A stretch of 64,000 bases of DNA from Pachyseris speciosa (GCA_016490735.1 JAEMWC010000968.1:42501-106500), one strand, 5' to 3'. Numbered from the stretch's first letter, positions 10,772 to 22,402 are shown. Translations and numbers: made by a program. Notes: a model not told the origin generated them from the letters alone.

Positions 10772-13700
10772 TCAGGTGGTAACATAGTCACTAAGTCTCT
10801 CGGGGGGTCGGGTCACTCGCCCTGATCTCCTTGGTAACAGCTGCTCCTGATTTGGACCATCAGCTGGACTAGCCCCTCCTCCTGTCTCCAAACTGGGTGT
10901 GGTTTCTTGTCCTAATGCGTGCTCATTAGGTACTGCTACAGGACCTGCAGGCTGCTGCTCCTGGGGCTCTCTGTCCGGAATCACAAATCGCTTGACATGT
11001 TGAACATTACGCCTGTACTCTGCGCCTTGGGGTGACTTCAGCTGGACCTGATCCCCATAGCGAGCCGTTACTTGGTATGGCTCTTTTTCATAGTGTGAAG
11101 ACAGCTTATTCTCCTTCCTCTTCTCCAGCAACACAAGGTCTCCCTCCTGTACACACTTCTCTGCTGCATGGTGTCTCTTGTCAGCATAATCTGCACCTAT
11201 CTGCTTCTTTTCCGCATCACGATCTCTGGTTTGCTGATATCCCAGCTCTTCAGACTCCTCCAAATCAGCAACCTCTGGCAATTTAGTAGACATTTTCCTC
11301 CCATAAAGTAACTCAGCGGGACTCCTGCCGGTAGTTGTGTGCGGGGTGGAGCGGTATTCCAGGAGGAACTTGTTCAACTCCAACCTCCAGTCTCTTCCCT
11401 CAGCATGTGCAACTCTCATTGCTTTCAAAAGAGAACGATTTTGCCGTTCAACCTCTCCATTTGCTCTCGGCCATAGTGGGGTGGTCAGCCTGTGCTTAAT
11501 GCCCATCTCATCCAGATACTCCTCCATTTCAGCAGACACAAGGTTGGGTCCGTTGTCTGATCTCAAGGTACTCGGTACTCCATATCTAGAGAACTGTCTG
11601 TCTAAACACTTAATTATCGCTTCTGAACTGGTGGACTTAATGACGTCAACCTCCACCCATCGGCTAAAATAATCCACTAGGACCAGCAAAGACTCTCCTG
11701 TTGGCATAGGGCCCAGTAGGTCCAACGCTAGGTCCTGCCACGGTCTCTCAGGCATCCTGGTTGTCTTCACTGGTGGAGGTACTGTCGCCTTTGTCACAAG
11801 CTGGCACCCATAACACTCTCGGCACTTTCGTTCTGCATCTTTATCAACACCTGGCCACCACACCTTAGATCTCAGGCGCTCCTTCATCTTCACCACCCCC
11901 TGGTGTCCCTCATGTGCAAGTTCTAAGACCCTCTTCCTCAAAATGTTAGGAATCACGATTCTAGTTCCACGCAGGATGACTTGGCCAATATAGGTAAGTT
12001 CGTTACGCACCCACACATATGGCTTTGGAGCTGTCTCCCAGTTCCCACTTATAAGACAACTTCGCACTGCTTGCAAATCCTCATCCTCAGCTGAGGCACT
12101 CTCAATCTCTTGAATCTTTAGGGCTATAGGTACGGCACTGAGAGCAACCATTCGAACGTGCTCATCATCATATCGATATTTCTCTGAAGCGGGGATCTTC
12201 GTCAGACGTGATAGGGCATCTGCAATGTTGTCTTGGGACTTAACACAGCATACGTTGTAATTGTACGGTTGCAGTCGTAGCACCCAGCGCTCGATGCGTG
12301 CAGATGGTTTGGATCCTCTTGAGTAGATCACTTTCAATGCTTCGTGGTCCGTGACTAAATTGAAGGTTGGTAGCCCAAGCAGGTAAAGGTTAAAACGCTC
12401 ACAGGCCCACACGAGAGCTATTGCCTCCTTTTCAGTTTGGCTGTACCTCCTTTCGACACTGCTGAGGCTTCTGCTGGCGTAACAAACGACTCGGCTCTCT
12501 CCATTCTTGTCCTGGACCAGAACAGCGCCTAACCCCACGGGGCTTGCATCGGCTATCACTCGAGTGTGTGCATCTTTGTCAAAATAAGCTAGCACAGGCG
12601 CACTAGCTAATTGCTTTTTCAGTTCCTGAAAGGATGTCTCCTGCTCACTGCTCCAAACAAAGGGTACTCCCTTCCTGGAAATGGCTCGTAGAGGCTCGGC
12701 GACAGTTGCAAGATTAGGAATAAATCTTGCACTAAAGCCAACCATACCAAGGAAGCTTCTCACTTCCGTTGGAGTAGATGGGCGGTTTGCCTCCAGCACT
12801 GCACGTACCTTCTCTTCGGTTGGGCCGACGCCATACTTTGACACTAACAGCCCCATAAAGACTACCCTGTCCATTCTGAATTGGCATTTTTCAAGGTTGA
12901 GGGTGAGGTTCTTCTCTGCTAATCTCTGTATCAATCTATATAGATTCCTGTCATGCTCCTCATTGTTCTCACCATGTACTATCAGGTCATCTGCAATATT
13001 CTGGACACCACCAATGTCTGAGACCACTTGTCTGATTATCTGCTGATATTTCTCAGGGGCAGAGTTTACTCCAAAACTTAGTCGCTTGTACCTGAACAAC
13101 CCCTCATGTGTGGCAAACGTGGTTATGTCTCTTGATTCCTCATCCAAATCGATCTGATGAAATCCTAGGCGAAGATCTAATTTTGAAAACACTCTACCAC
13201 CGTTAAGATTTTCCAACACTTCGTCAACAGTTGGGATGGGTATCCGCTCCCGGATAATAGCCTGATTTGCTTTACGAATGTCCACACAAAGCCTGATATC
13301 CCCCGAAGCTTTGGGCGCAACTACTACTGGACTCACCCACGAGGTCGGCCCATCTACCCGTTCAACTATGTCCATAGCAATGAGTTCTTCCACCTTTGCA
13401 GTTACTTTCTCTCGCAGTGCAAATGGAACACGCCGTGGCTTTTGAGCAATCGGTGTCACCTCCGGGTCAACATGTAATTTCAACTTGTAGTCCTTCAGCT
13501 TACCCACACCATCAAAAACCTTTGGATGCTTAGCCTGAAGAATTGTGGCGAGATCCTCACCATCCACATTACACGCACCCTCAACATCTGCACCCGGCCC
13601 AATCCGAAGTAAACCCAAAGCCTTTGAAGTCGCATGACCCAACAGACACCTCCCTTTCTCAATCACCACAAATTGTGAATTCACTGTCGTACCACCCACC

Positions 13701-13998
13701 GAAATCTCAGCTGAAAAATGACCAATCACCGCCAGTTTTCCCCCACCATATGCATAAAGCCGCTTATGACACTCCTCCATCTCTGCATTAAGGCCTCGCG
13801 CCTTAAGTTCACGGTACTCGTCTAGCCCCATAAGATTGCTCACTGAACCGGAGTCAATGAGTACCTGTGTAGTAACACCACTGACACTAACTTCTAACAC
13901 AGGTTCTTTACAACTAGTTGAATTACATGTTTCCTCCCGATTCTCAGACACGGTGAATGCAAAAGCACAGTCCTCCTCATTATCAGATGCTTCATGAT
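10772..13998 (-). CDS. Gypsy Pol: protease, RT, RNase H, integrase
   Basis: Continuous frame of over 1,059 codons with no convincing ATG of its own; it is the downstream part of a Gag-Pol frame. Residues counted from 13951: aspartic protease LIDSGS with DSG at 33-35; RT about 165-345 with KLDL (D259) and catalytic IADD at 319-322; RNase H about 455-580 with D468, D535 and D578; integrase zinc finger H680, H683, C713, C716; DDE core D744, D799, E835, with the Ty3-type D-D35-E spacing. The C-terminus ends in a basic, proline-rich tail at a TAG/TAA-type stop. All catalytic residues are present. The link to Gag is broken by one missing C near 13999-14002. Confidence 0.93.
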
Positions 13999-14838
13999 CC
14001 CCACAAAATTTGCATTGTGACGTGAACGTCCACCAGAAACTCTCTCTCGCTCACTTGTTTTATCTCTCGCTTTATAACCATCACCCTCTCTCCGACAACA
14101 TAAAGCGAAATGACCATACCTTGCACACTTGCTACATTTTCTTCCTTTTGCTGGACAGTTGCTATCCCTGGCTAAATGACCTTCTCTCCCACAATTGTAG
14201 CACTTCCTACCCTTCTCGCCCTGCCGATCTTGTCTTCTCCTAACTGCATTGACATCGTCACCTTCTACTTGCCGTAGGCTTGTTGACATGTTGGTCGCTT
14301 GTCTGCCAGCTGCTTCCCAAGCACGAGCTTTATCCAGGGCTTCTTCCAGCGTAATATTTCTATGCTCCAACAGCTTCCTTTTCAACTCGAAATTCGTCAG
14401 CTTCTCAATCAACTGGTCCCGCAAATGGTCGTTCAAACCCGCCCCGAAATCACAATGTCGTGCTTGTTTTCGCAACCGAACTATGAATTGGTCAGCGGTC
14501 TCCCCTTCCCTTTGTGTAAGTTGACGAAAAACATGTCGCTCGTAGGGAATGTTCTCCTCTACTCGAAAGTAAGAATCCAATTTGCGAATAGCGATTTTGT
14601 AAACATTGTCACCACTCTCCGGAATAGGACCAGGATCTTGTAAATCTTCAAAGATATCCTGTACATCCATACCAGCAAAATGTAAGAGTAATGAGGTCTT
14701 CTTACGAACATTATCGATGCCCTTTCCTTCGGCAAAGTATTCAAACGCACGCTTCCATTTACGCCATCGCTCCGTCACTTGTGAAGCAGGACCGGTCAAA
14801 TCCAACGGCGGTAAGGCCTTTTCACTCATTGGAACCAT
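13894..14838 (-). CDS. Gypsy Gag with two CCHC zinc knuckles
   Basis: Starts at the ATG at 14838, only about 12 bp from the 5' LTR edge and overlapping the primer-binding region. It has a retrotransposon-gag-type helical domain in the first about 190 residues (RKWKRAFEYF and FRQLTQREGE blocks), then a basic linker and two knuckles, CYNCGREGHLARDSNC and CSKCARYGHFALCC. After the second knuckle the frame leaves Pol because a run of four C at 13999-14002 replaces the five C seen in the sister copy (16738-16742), adding an unrelated tail that ends at 13894. Either a recent inactivating deletion or a base-call error would explain this. Confidence 0.88.
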   Translation of the reverse strand: MVPMSEKALPPLDLTGPASQVTERWRKWKRAFEYFAEGKGIDNVRKKTSLLLHFAGMDVQDIFEDLQDPGPIPESGDNVYKIAIRKLDSYFRVEENIPYERHVFRQLTQREGETADQFIVRLRKQARHCDFGAGLNDHLRDQLIEKLTNFELKRKLLEHRNITLEEALDKARAWEAAGRQATNMSTSLRQVEGDDVNAVRRRQDRQGEKGRKCYNCGREGHLARDSNCPAKGRKCSKCARYGHFALCCRREGDGYKARDKTSERERVSGGRSRHNANFVGIMKHLIMRRTVLLHSPCLRIGRKHVIQLVVKNLC

Positions 14839-14850
14839 CCTCGTCGCCAA
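14839..14850 (-). promoter_or_regulatory. Primer-binding site
   Basis: Immediately inside the 5' LTR the minus strand reads TTGGCGACGAGG, starting with the TGG complementary to a tRNA CCA end. The tRNA species was not identified. Confidence 0.65.
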
Positions 14851-14998
14851 TGTAGTATTGCTAATGCGCCACCGAGGCTAATAGTCTTGTCAAACGTGAG
14901 CACTACTTCGTTCGCCCGCTACACTACAGAAACACTACTTCGACTAGTCACATGACCCCAGACTTCCCGCGCTGGGGAAGTCCCGGATGTACACTACA
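14851..14998 (-). repeat. 5' LTR of the gypsy element
   Basis: 148 bp, 147 identical to the 3' LTR. Followed by the target duplication GGCAG (14999-15003). Confidence 0.95.
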
Positions 14999-15437
14999 GG
15001 CAGATTAGCAATGAAAGATGTCTGAACATGATTTTGGTTGATTTGTTGTTTAATGCTCGTTCTTACTTTGGCAGGCCTTGATTGCAACCGTAGCGAGACT
15101 TCGAGCTGCTCGGAAAAGTATTGTCATTCTACAATGTGCGCCGATCTTGTGCCCAAAGTGAAATAACGACAAAAAACAGCACCATTAATAGTTCGCACGT
15201 GCACGGGGTTTAGTGCGCGGCTATGCCTCCGAACCTTATCGCAAACAGAGCATGCGTCTGATGCGTTTTGTAAAGGTTTGAGGCCATTCTGCAGGATAAA
15301 TGTTCCCAACTGTACTAAGAAGGGCTTGTTTGCGAAACTAAAACTAAACTGTTGTATAGCTTTCGTCTTGCTCTTGAAACCTCAGAAACTTCTGAGTGTC
15401 TTCTTCACAGGCCATTTTGCACTTTTTGTAAAAAATG

Positions 15438-15590
15438 TGACGTTGGAAATTTCCAAGGTCATTTGCTGTTGAACTAAACGACGTCGGAAATTTCCAGGGC
15501 CATTTGGTGTTGAAAAAACGACGTTGGAAATTTCCACGGTCATTTGGTGGTGAGAAAAACGACGTTGGAAATTTCCAGGGTCATTTTGAG
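15438..15590. repeat. Four-copy about 41-bp minisatellite with GGAAATTTCC core
   Basis: Units at about 15439, 15480, 15520 and 15561, each holding acg(t/c)cGGAAATTTCC-type or gttGGAAATTTCC sequence followed by a ggtcatttggtg-type segment. The palindromic core resembles a kappaB-type site; binding is not shown. Confidence 0.85.
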
Positions 15591-16099
15591 TGATCTATTA
15601 ACAATTTACCAAAAACTACAACAAGTGGTAACGCTAAATTTTTTAAGGCTATTTCTGGCCAGAAATAAACGATTTTTTTCCCGGCCTTGAAAAGTTTTCA
15701 CAAGTTATTACAATTTGTAACACATATTTCTGTATCTGGTAACAGAATTCAATATTTCTGAATATCTTGAAACTTAGTTTCTGCAAAAACTAGCAGATTT
15801 TGTTGAACAATTTCCATGCCAATGTGCTTTTCCAGAATCCAGGTAACGCTGCCATAAATTCTCGCTATTTGTGACATGCTTAGTTTGATCCAAAGTTGGC
15901 AAAAATCATGCATTTTCTGTTTTTCTGTAAAAGCGGTATTCGCACGTTGGCATATTTAAACATTTAAAGTCCATTTGGTGCAAAATGTGACCGATTTTCT
16001 GGCGCTTTTTACCATGAAATATCAAACTTTTGCCAAAAATGAAGTTTTAGAATATCCCCTGAGGCTTTAGAACGTGTTGTATTTTTCTTAGCGTTTTTG

Positions 16100-16424
16100 A
16101 TAATAAACCTCATTTTTGAAACAAATTCTTCATTATCTAGAAGTGAGTTATTAAACTTCCAAAAACCTGGACCTCTTTGTTCTTGTTTTTCTTCTGAACC
16201 GATTTAGATGGTAACAGGTGAGTGATCAGAGTAATAGTATGCGCTAAAATCAGTTTTAGTAACACGATTTAGTAGCTGTTTCGAAATTAACCAACAAAAA
16301 TCCAGTCGACATTTGATATTACCTGAGCCATTTGCCCAGGAAAAAGTGCGTCTCATCAGGGTGTTGAGTTCGCCAAGCGTCGACTAGATGAAAGTTGTTA
16401 CAACAATCCTGGATCGCTTGGATT
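16100..16424 (-). mobile_element. Duplicated L1-like LINE ORF2 fragment
   Basis: On the minus strand it encodes the end of an APE endonuclease (RLDFCWLISKQLL, then SDHSPV) and the GPGFWKFNNSLL segment typical of L1/Tx1 ORF2 after the endonuclease, with stops beyond. It is cut at 16424 by the tandem duplication. Confidence 0.75.
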
Positions 16425-17578
16425 GTCGTACCACCCACCGAAATCTCAGCTGAAAAATGACCAATCACCGCCAGTTTTCCCCCACCATATGCATAAAGCC
16501 GCTTATGACACTCCTCCATCTCTGCATTAAGGCCTCGCGCCTTAAGTTCACGGTACTCGTCTAGCCCCATAAGATTGCTCACTGAACCGGAGTCAATGAG
16601 TACCTGTGTAGTAACACCACTGACACTAACTTCTAACACAGGTTCTTTACAACTAGTTGAATTACATGTTTCCTCCCGATTCTCAGACACGGTGAATGCA
16701 AAAGCACAGTCCTCCTCATTATCAGATGCTTCATGATCCCCCACAAAATTTGCATTGTGACGTGAACGTCCACCAGAAACTCTCTCTCGCTCACTTGTTT
16801 TATCTCTCGCTTTATAACCATCACCCTCTCTCCGACAACATAAAGCGAAATGACCATACCTTGCACACTTGCTACATTTTCTTCCTTTTGCTGGACAGTT
16901 GCTATCCCTGGCTAAATGACCTTCTCTCCCACAATTGTAGCACTTCCTACCCTTCTCGCCCTGCCGATCTTGTCTTCCCCTAACTGCATTGACATCGTCG
17001 CCTTCTACTTGCCGTAGGCTTGTTGACATGTTGGTCGCTTGTCTGCCAGCTGCTTCCCAAGCACGAGCTTTATCCAGGGCTTCTTCCAGCGTAATATTTC
17101 TATGCTCCAACAGCTTCCTTTTCAACTCGAAATTCGTCAGCTTCTCAATCAACTGGTCCCGCAAATGGTCGTTCAAACCCGCCCCGAAATCACAATGTCG
17201 TGCTTGTTTTCGCAACCGAACTATGAATTGGTCAGCGGTCTCCCCTTCCCTTTGTGTAAGTTGACGAAAAACATGTCGCTCGTAGGGAATGTTCTCCTCT
17301 ACTCGAAAGTAAGAATCCAATTTGCGAATAGCGATTTTGTAAACATTGTCACCACTCTCCGGAATAGGACCAGGATCTTGTAAATCTTCAAAGATATCCT
17401 GTACATCCATACCAGCAAAATGTAAGAGTAATGAGGTCTTCTTACGAACATTATCGATGCCCTTTCCTTCGGCAAAGTATTCAAACGCACGCTTCCATTT
17501 ACGCCATCGCTCCGTCACTTGTGAAGCAGGACCGGTCAAATCCAACGGCGGTAAGGCCTTTTCACTCATTGGAACCAT
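16319..17578 (-). pseudogene. Truncated Gag-protease fused to LINE endonuclease fragment
   Basis: Frame from the ATG at 17578. It has the same Gag as above but remains open through both zinc knuckles into the protease DSG region, showing that Gag and Pol are one frame in this family. At the duplication junction (16424/16425) it runs into 35 codons of the L1-like endonuclease (IQAIQDCCNNFHLVDAW) and stops at 16319. It is a chimeric ORF produced by tandem duplication; no RT or integrase. Likely non-functional, although it retains a 5' LTR as a possible promoter. Confidence 0.88.
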
Positions 17579-17590
17579 CCTCGTCGCCAA

Positions 17591-17738
17591 TGTAGTATTG
17601 CTAATGCGCCACCGAGGCTAATAGTCTTGTCAAACGTGAGCACTACTTCGTTCGCCCGCTACACTACAGAAACACTACTTCGACTAGTCACATGACCCCA
17701 GACTTCCCGCGCTGGGGAAGTCCCGGATGTACACTACA
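17591..17738 (-). repeat. Duplicated 5' LTR
   Basis: Third LTR, copied with the tandem duplication from 14851-14998 and not from a new insertion; it is followed by the same GGCAG. Confidence 0.93.
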
Positions 17739-18177
17739 GGCAGATTAGCAATGAAAGATGTCTGAACATGATTTTGGTTGATTTGTTGTTTAATGCTCGT
17801 TCTTACTTTGGCAGGCCTTGATTGCAACCGTAGCGAGACTTCGAGCTGCTCGGAAAAGTATTGTCATTCTACAATGTGCGCCGATCTTGTGCCCAAAGTG
17901 AAATAACGACAAAAAACAGCACCATTAATAGTTCGCACGTGCACGGGGTTTAGTGCGCGGCTATGCCTCCGAACCTTATCGCAAACAGAGCATGCGTCTG
18001 ATGCGTTTTGTAAAGGTTTGAGGCCATTCTGCAGGATAAATGTTCCCAACTGTACTAAGAAGGGCTTGTTTGCGAAACTAAAACTAAAATGTTGTATAGC
18101 TTTCGTCTTGCTCTTGAAACCTCAGAAATTTCTGAGTGTCTTCTTCACAGGCCATTTTGCACTTTTTGTAAAAAATG

Positions 18178-18330
18178 TGACGTTGGAAATTTCCAAGGTC
18201 ATTTGCTGTTGAACTAAACGACGTCGGAAATTTCCAGGGCCATTTGGTGTTGAAAAAACGACGTTGGAAATTTCCACGGTCATTTGGTGGTGAGAAAAAC
18301 GACGTTGGAAATTTCCAGGGTCATTTTGAG
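18178..18330. repeat. Duplicate of the GGAAATTTCC minisatellite
   Basis: Same four-unit array, copied by the 2.74-kb duplication. Confidence 0.85.
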
Positions 18331-19165
18331 TGATCTATTAACAATTTACCAAAAACTACAACAAGTGGTAACACTAAATTTTTTAAAGGCTATTTCTGGC
18401 CAGAAATAAACGATTTTTTTCCCGGCCTTGAAAAGTTTTCACAAGTTATTACAATTTGTAACACATATTTCTGTATCTGGTAACAGAATTCAATATTTCT
18501 GAATATCTTGAAACTTAGTTTCTGCAAAAACTAGCAGATTTTGTTGAACAATTTCCATGCCAATGTGCTTTTCCAGAATCCAGGTAACGCTGCCATAAAT
18601 TCTCGCTATTTGTGACATGCTTAGTTTGATCCAAAGTTGGCAAAAATCATGCATTTTCTGTTTTTCTGTAAAAGCGGTATTCGCACGTTGGCATATTTAA
18701 ACATTTAAAGTCCATTTGGTGCAAAATGTGACCGATTTTCTGGCGCTTTTTACCATGAAATATCAAACTTTTGCCAAAAATGAAGTTTTAGAATATCCCC
18801 TGAGGCTTTAGAACGTGTTGTATTTTTCTTAGCGTTTTTGATAATAAACCTCATTTTTGAAACAAATTCTTCATTATCTAGAAGTGAGTTATTAAACTTC
18901 CAAAAACCTGGACCTCTTTGTTCTTGTTTTTCTTCTGAACCGATTTAGATGGTAACAGGTGAGTGATCAGAGTAATAGTATGCGCTAAAATCAGTTTTAG
19001 TAACACGATTTAGTAGCTGTTTCGAAATTAACCAACAAAAATCCAGTCGACATTTGATATTACCTGAGCCATTTGCCCAGGAAAAAGTGCGTCTCATCAG
19101 GGTGTTGAGTTCGCCAAGCGTCGACTAGATGAAAGTTGTTACAACAATCCTGGATCGCTTGGATT

Positions 19166-19637
19166 ACTTTTTTCCTATGGAGGATGTGTTTGCCACCCAC
19201 GTTACCAAGAGCCCATATTGGACAGTTAAAATCACCACCCACCAAGATCTTGCTGGTGATATTGCGACGAGCTGTATCGAGGATCCAACCGGAAAACGTT
19301 GATTTGCTGGTTTTGGTCAAAGGGAACGTAGATGTTAACCAAACACAATTCATCTTGATTGATGTTTACGCTCGTGATAAGAAAGCGGCCGTTCGTATCT
19401 GCAGTGGTTTTCAAGACATTTGTGTTTAAAGAAGGCTTGAACAATATCATCACGCCTCTACTGTGCTTGGAGCCATGCGCAAAATTCCTCTAAACCAGGA
19501 TCACTGTATGTCTCTTGCAGAAAAATTATATCTAATTTACTAAGGTGAAGCCACCGAAAAAGCTTTCTTCTTTTGTTGGCTTTATTGACCCCTTTATTGA
19601 GGCCCCTTATGTTAAAAGAAACTGCTTTCAAGCTCAT
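19166..19637 (-). pseudogene. L1-like ORF2 endonuclease, N-terminal part
   Basis: From the ATG at 19637: FNIRGLNKG, DIIFLQETYSD, then a frame break near 19460; further on LVNIYVP, GGDFNCPIWALGN and VDAWR. These are the conserved APE endonuclease blocks (strand-nicking enzyme for target-primed reverse transcription). At least two frame changes; inactive. Confidence 0.8.
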
Positions 19638-20061
19638 TTTCCAATAGATTCACGACATATTTTCCAAGTCTCTTCTGTGTTCCTGGCTGTACAAATTTCG
19701 ATAGGGGCTTGTGTTTAGCGAATCGTTGTGCGTCACAATTAGCGAGCCGATTGCAAAATACAATACATGAAAGTACACGACAATAATGTAGTAAAATGTA
19801 GAGCATAGACCACGGGAGACTTACACAAAAACAAACAGATAAAACAACGTAGAAGGAAGGGGGGCGCAAAAATGTGAAAAGACATGTGAGATCTATGAGA
19901 AGAGAAATAAAGAAACGCCTTCCTACAATCTCTCCGCTAATTACGCCTGTAAATGCGAAATCCAGAATGGGCAAGGTGTGAAAAAAGATGCATATTGATT
20001 TGATTCCGTTATTGGGTACAAAATTTAGAAAGAAGGAAGGGTTTTGTAGCGTACAAATTAA

Positions 20062-20557
20062 CTAAAGCTTCTCAAGATCTTCATCAGCAAGTATTTGCTC
20101 CGGCCGATCTCGTTGAGATTTCTTAATAAAGATTTTACCATCCATAGTCTAGGCGCTTTTCCACTTATTGTCATTTTTTACTTTAGCAAACAATTTGCGC
20201 CTATAGTTTGTGAGATTTTCATTAATATCAACAACATTTGTGGCACGCAAATACTGATTTAAACTTACTGCCAGACTTTTTAAAAGTGTTTCACATTAAC
20301 TTTGTATAATTCACTATTCGTTTTGTGCGATTTAAAACGGACAATAATGGGTTTGGGACCGCTACTGTTCCGAGTTTCCATTCTGTTGCAAATGTCGATG
20401 TCGTTAGGTGATATATCGGCACATTAATGATCTTTTCAAGCTTGATAATGTTTAAAGCGATGCTCTCATCTGCGGATTTGGTGATTCCATGAATCTCCAG
20501 AAAAAGGATGTCGACACCATCTTTCGTTTCACGGAGCGATTCCTTGAGCGATGACAC
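20062..20557 (-). pseudogene. L1-like ORF1 protein remnant
   Basis: The N-terminal side has KESLRETKDGVDILFLEIHG, then PKPIIVRFKSHKTNSELY (RNA-recognition-like region). After a frameshift near 20280 come the C-terminal-domain blocks INENLTNYRRKLFAKVK, and MDGKIFIKK after a TAG, ending at 20062. The order matches L1 ORF1p nucleic-acid chaperones. Broken by one frameshift and one stop. Confidence 0.72.
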
Positions 20558-20700
20558 TTCGTCTTTAAGGAGGGTCTGTTATAGGGGTCCGTGCATTCCG
20601 CAAATTGCCATATTTTGTTCTTCCCAGATCGCAGACCGCCTTCATTTTCTTCTAAAGACCGAAACTGCACGTATAGCAGAACGATTATCAACGTAACCGA

Positions 20701-21336
20701 TCAATTAAATGTAGTTAACAAATTCTTTACGATATGTTAGCAAAATAATCGTATTTCTGTTCCTGAATACCTCTAAATTTTGACAGAGGAACTTCATATT
20801 TCTAATTCCATTCAGTTACCTGTAAAACGCTGTCTACGGCTTACGATCAAAACAACCAGCGGAAAATTTCAGCTTGTATTATACCCATAAAACCAGAAAA
20901 GCCACAGTTAATGAAGCCAGGTGACAACTGAACAGAAAGGGTTAAAGGGTTTAAACGAGAACTGAAAAATATATTTCTTGATCTTCTGTGACCTATTGTG
21001 TCAATGTAGGTGCCTGTAAACATTTGAGGAAACCCTCTTCCTGATCACGTGACCATCCAAAGTCTGGGTGGTAAAAAATTTGATGACAGAGAGCGGTGGC
21101 AAAGTAAAGAAATTGTTATTGTGACAATTAACGACCCACCCTCTCGCGGTATTGTTGTTTTTACTGGTCACGTGATCAGGTCCAAACAGGGTCTCTCTCT
21201 CTCTCTCTCTCTCGACGACAAGGGAGGAAAAGAGAGAAGGCCTGGATTCGAGGTTGGTAGCTTTTTTAGTTGCTACAAATTTTGTATGGACGAGGCAGCT
21301 TCATTTTCAATTTTTCCTTTCGGATAAAATCTTTTG
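20701..21336. other. Noncoding, with a CACGTG-ended inverted repeat
   Basis: CCTGATCACGTGACCA near 21039 is mirrored by TGGTCACGTGATCAGG near 21165, bounding about 145 bp; probably a small MITE. A (CT)n run follows at about 21191-21213. No gene seen. Confidence 0.5.
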
Positions 21337-21877
21337 GCGCTGCCCCAAGCTTATAAAAAAGGCAAAGCATTTGATTAGATCGACCATATTATCGGCCGCC
21401 AACTCGGCCCCCATCTTTCCACATGCTCTGTCTGGTTACTTTGAAGCCTGGCCTTGGGTCAAATTACCTCCCCACAAGGCCTAGGCAGGTGCGAAAACCG
21501 GAAACTGCGGCAAACTCCCGCTAGCTTGGGGAGAGGAGAAACCAGTCTTGAAGGAATCGATCTTCTGAGCCTATTAAGTCTTTTTGAATGACCGTTACCA
21601 AACACGGGCGCTGCCCCAAGCTTATAAAAAAGGCAACGCATTTGATTATATCGACCATATTATCGGCCGCCAACTCGGCCCCCATCTTTCCACATGCTCT
21701 GTCTGGTTACTTTGAAGCCTGGCCTTGGGTCAAATTACCTCCCCACAAGGCCTAGGCAGGTGCGAAAACCGGAAACTGCGGCAAACTCCCGCTAGCTTGG
21801 GGAGAGGAGAAACCAGTCTTGAAGGAATCGATCTTCTGAGCCTATCAACTCTTTTTGAATGACCGTCACCAAACACG
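21336..21877. repeat. 271-bp tandem duplication
   Basis: Two copies, beginning ggcgctgccccaagc at 21336 and 21607 and ending ccaaacacg, with scattered differences (attagatc versus attatatc; attaag versus atcaac). No coding content. Confidence 0.9.
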
Positions 21878-21880
21878 AGC

Positions 21881-22018
21881 AAACTGAAAACCGCGAAATA
21901 AAGTTATGATTTCCTGCAAACGCACGATAATTCCTTCACCGTAAACCGCAAACCGAAAACCGCGAATAAAGTTATGATTTCCCGCAAACGCACGATAATT
22001 CCTTCACCGTAAACCGCC
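21881..22018. repeat. 70-bp tandem duplication
   Basis: Two copies of a segment containing gaaaaccgcga, ttatgattt and cgcacgataattcc, at 21881 and 21951. Confidence 0.88.
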
Positions 22019-22293
22019 AAAAAACATACGCATGTTCCCGCGAACCGACACTCAAAATAGGCTTAAACCGCCAGACCACCAGACCCCCTTTAAGCTTCTT
22101 GCTTTCTTGCTTTAGAAAAGGTATAGCTCGCTGTTATTGAATTCTGTAGACCGCTTCAACTCCTCGTATTGTTTTCGCAGAGCACGGTTTTCTTCTAATG
22201 ACTCGTCAGTCTTCCTTCTAATTTGTTTCAACATGATCCAAACATTGTCACCCTTCTCAATGACTCCAGTTTTCGCCGACTTGGTTGGAGGTA

Positions 22294-22294
<1 letters not shown>

Positions 22295-22339
<45 letters not shown>

Positions 22340-22371
22340 GGAGTGAAACACGAAAATTTGGTTTATCAACG

Positions 22372-22402
<31 letters not shown>

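Larger units (their letters stand above)
10471..14998 (-). mobile_element. Complete Ty3/gypsy LTR retrotransposon, 4.53 kb
   Basis: Bounded by two 148-bp LTRs that differ at one position and begin TGTAGT and end ACTACA. The 5-bp target duplication GGCAG lies at 10466-10470 and 14999-15003. On the minus strand the 5' LTR is 14851-14998, a tRNA primer-binding site starts with TGG just inside it, gag and pol follow, and a purine tract (GAAGAGAGGGAGGGA) abuts the 3' LTR. RT-RNase H-integrase order places it in Ty3/gypsy. There is no envelope gene. LTR near-identity implies recent insertion. One base is missing between gag and pol relative to the partial copy at 16.4-17.6 kb. Confidence 0.95.
13686..16424. 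repeat. 2.74-kb tandem duplication, copy 1
   Basis: Begins gtcgtaccaccc inside the protease region and ends ctggatcgcttggatt inside an L1-like LINE endonuclease. It contains protease start, gag, 5' LTR and 1.4 kb of flank. Copy 2 follows directly. The junction at 16424/16425 shares a single T, so microhomology is minimal. Confidence 0.95.
16425..19165. repeat. 2.74-kb tandem duplication, copy 2
   Basis: Near-identical to 13686-16424, with a five-C run at 16738-16742 (four in copy 1), one extra A near 18388 and a few substitutions (for example 14945-region LTR identical, 18089 a versus 15349 c). Ends at ggatt, after which the original LINE sequence continues (acttttttcc). Confidence 0.95.
18840..20700 (-). 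mobile_element. Degenerate L1/Tx1-like LINE (5' half)
   Basis: On the minus strand, ORF1 remains at about 20557-20062, ORF2 starts at 19637, and the endonuclease plus post-endonuclease segment runs to about 18840. No RT domain is recognisable beyond it. Multiple frameshifts and stops show an old copy. The gypsy element and the tandem duplication sit on its downstream side. Confidence 0.75.

Noticed and set aside
11337..11672. Plus-strand ORFs within 11.0-17.6 kb
   Set aside because: Antisense shadows of gag-pol on the minus strand, with no family features.
13894..14002. Programmed frameshift between gag and pol
   Set aside because: The sister copy reads straight through with one extra C, so a simple one-base loss (or base-call error) explains it better.
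17591..17738. Independent solo LTR insertion
   Set aside because: It lies at the same relative position with the same GGCAG flank as in the first duplication copy.
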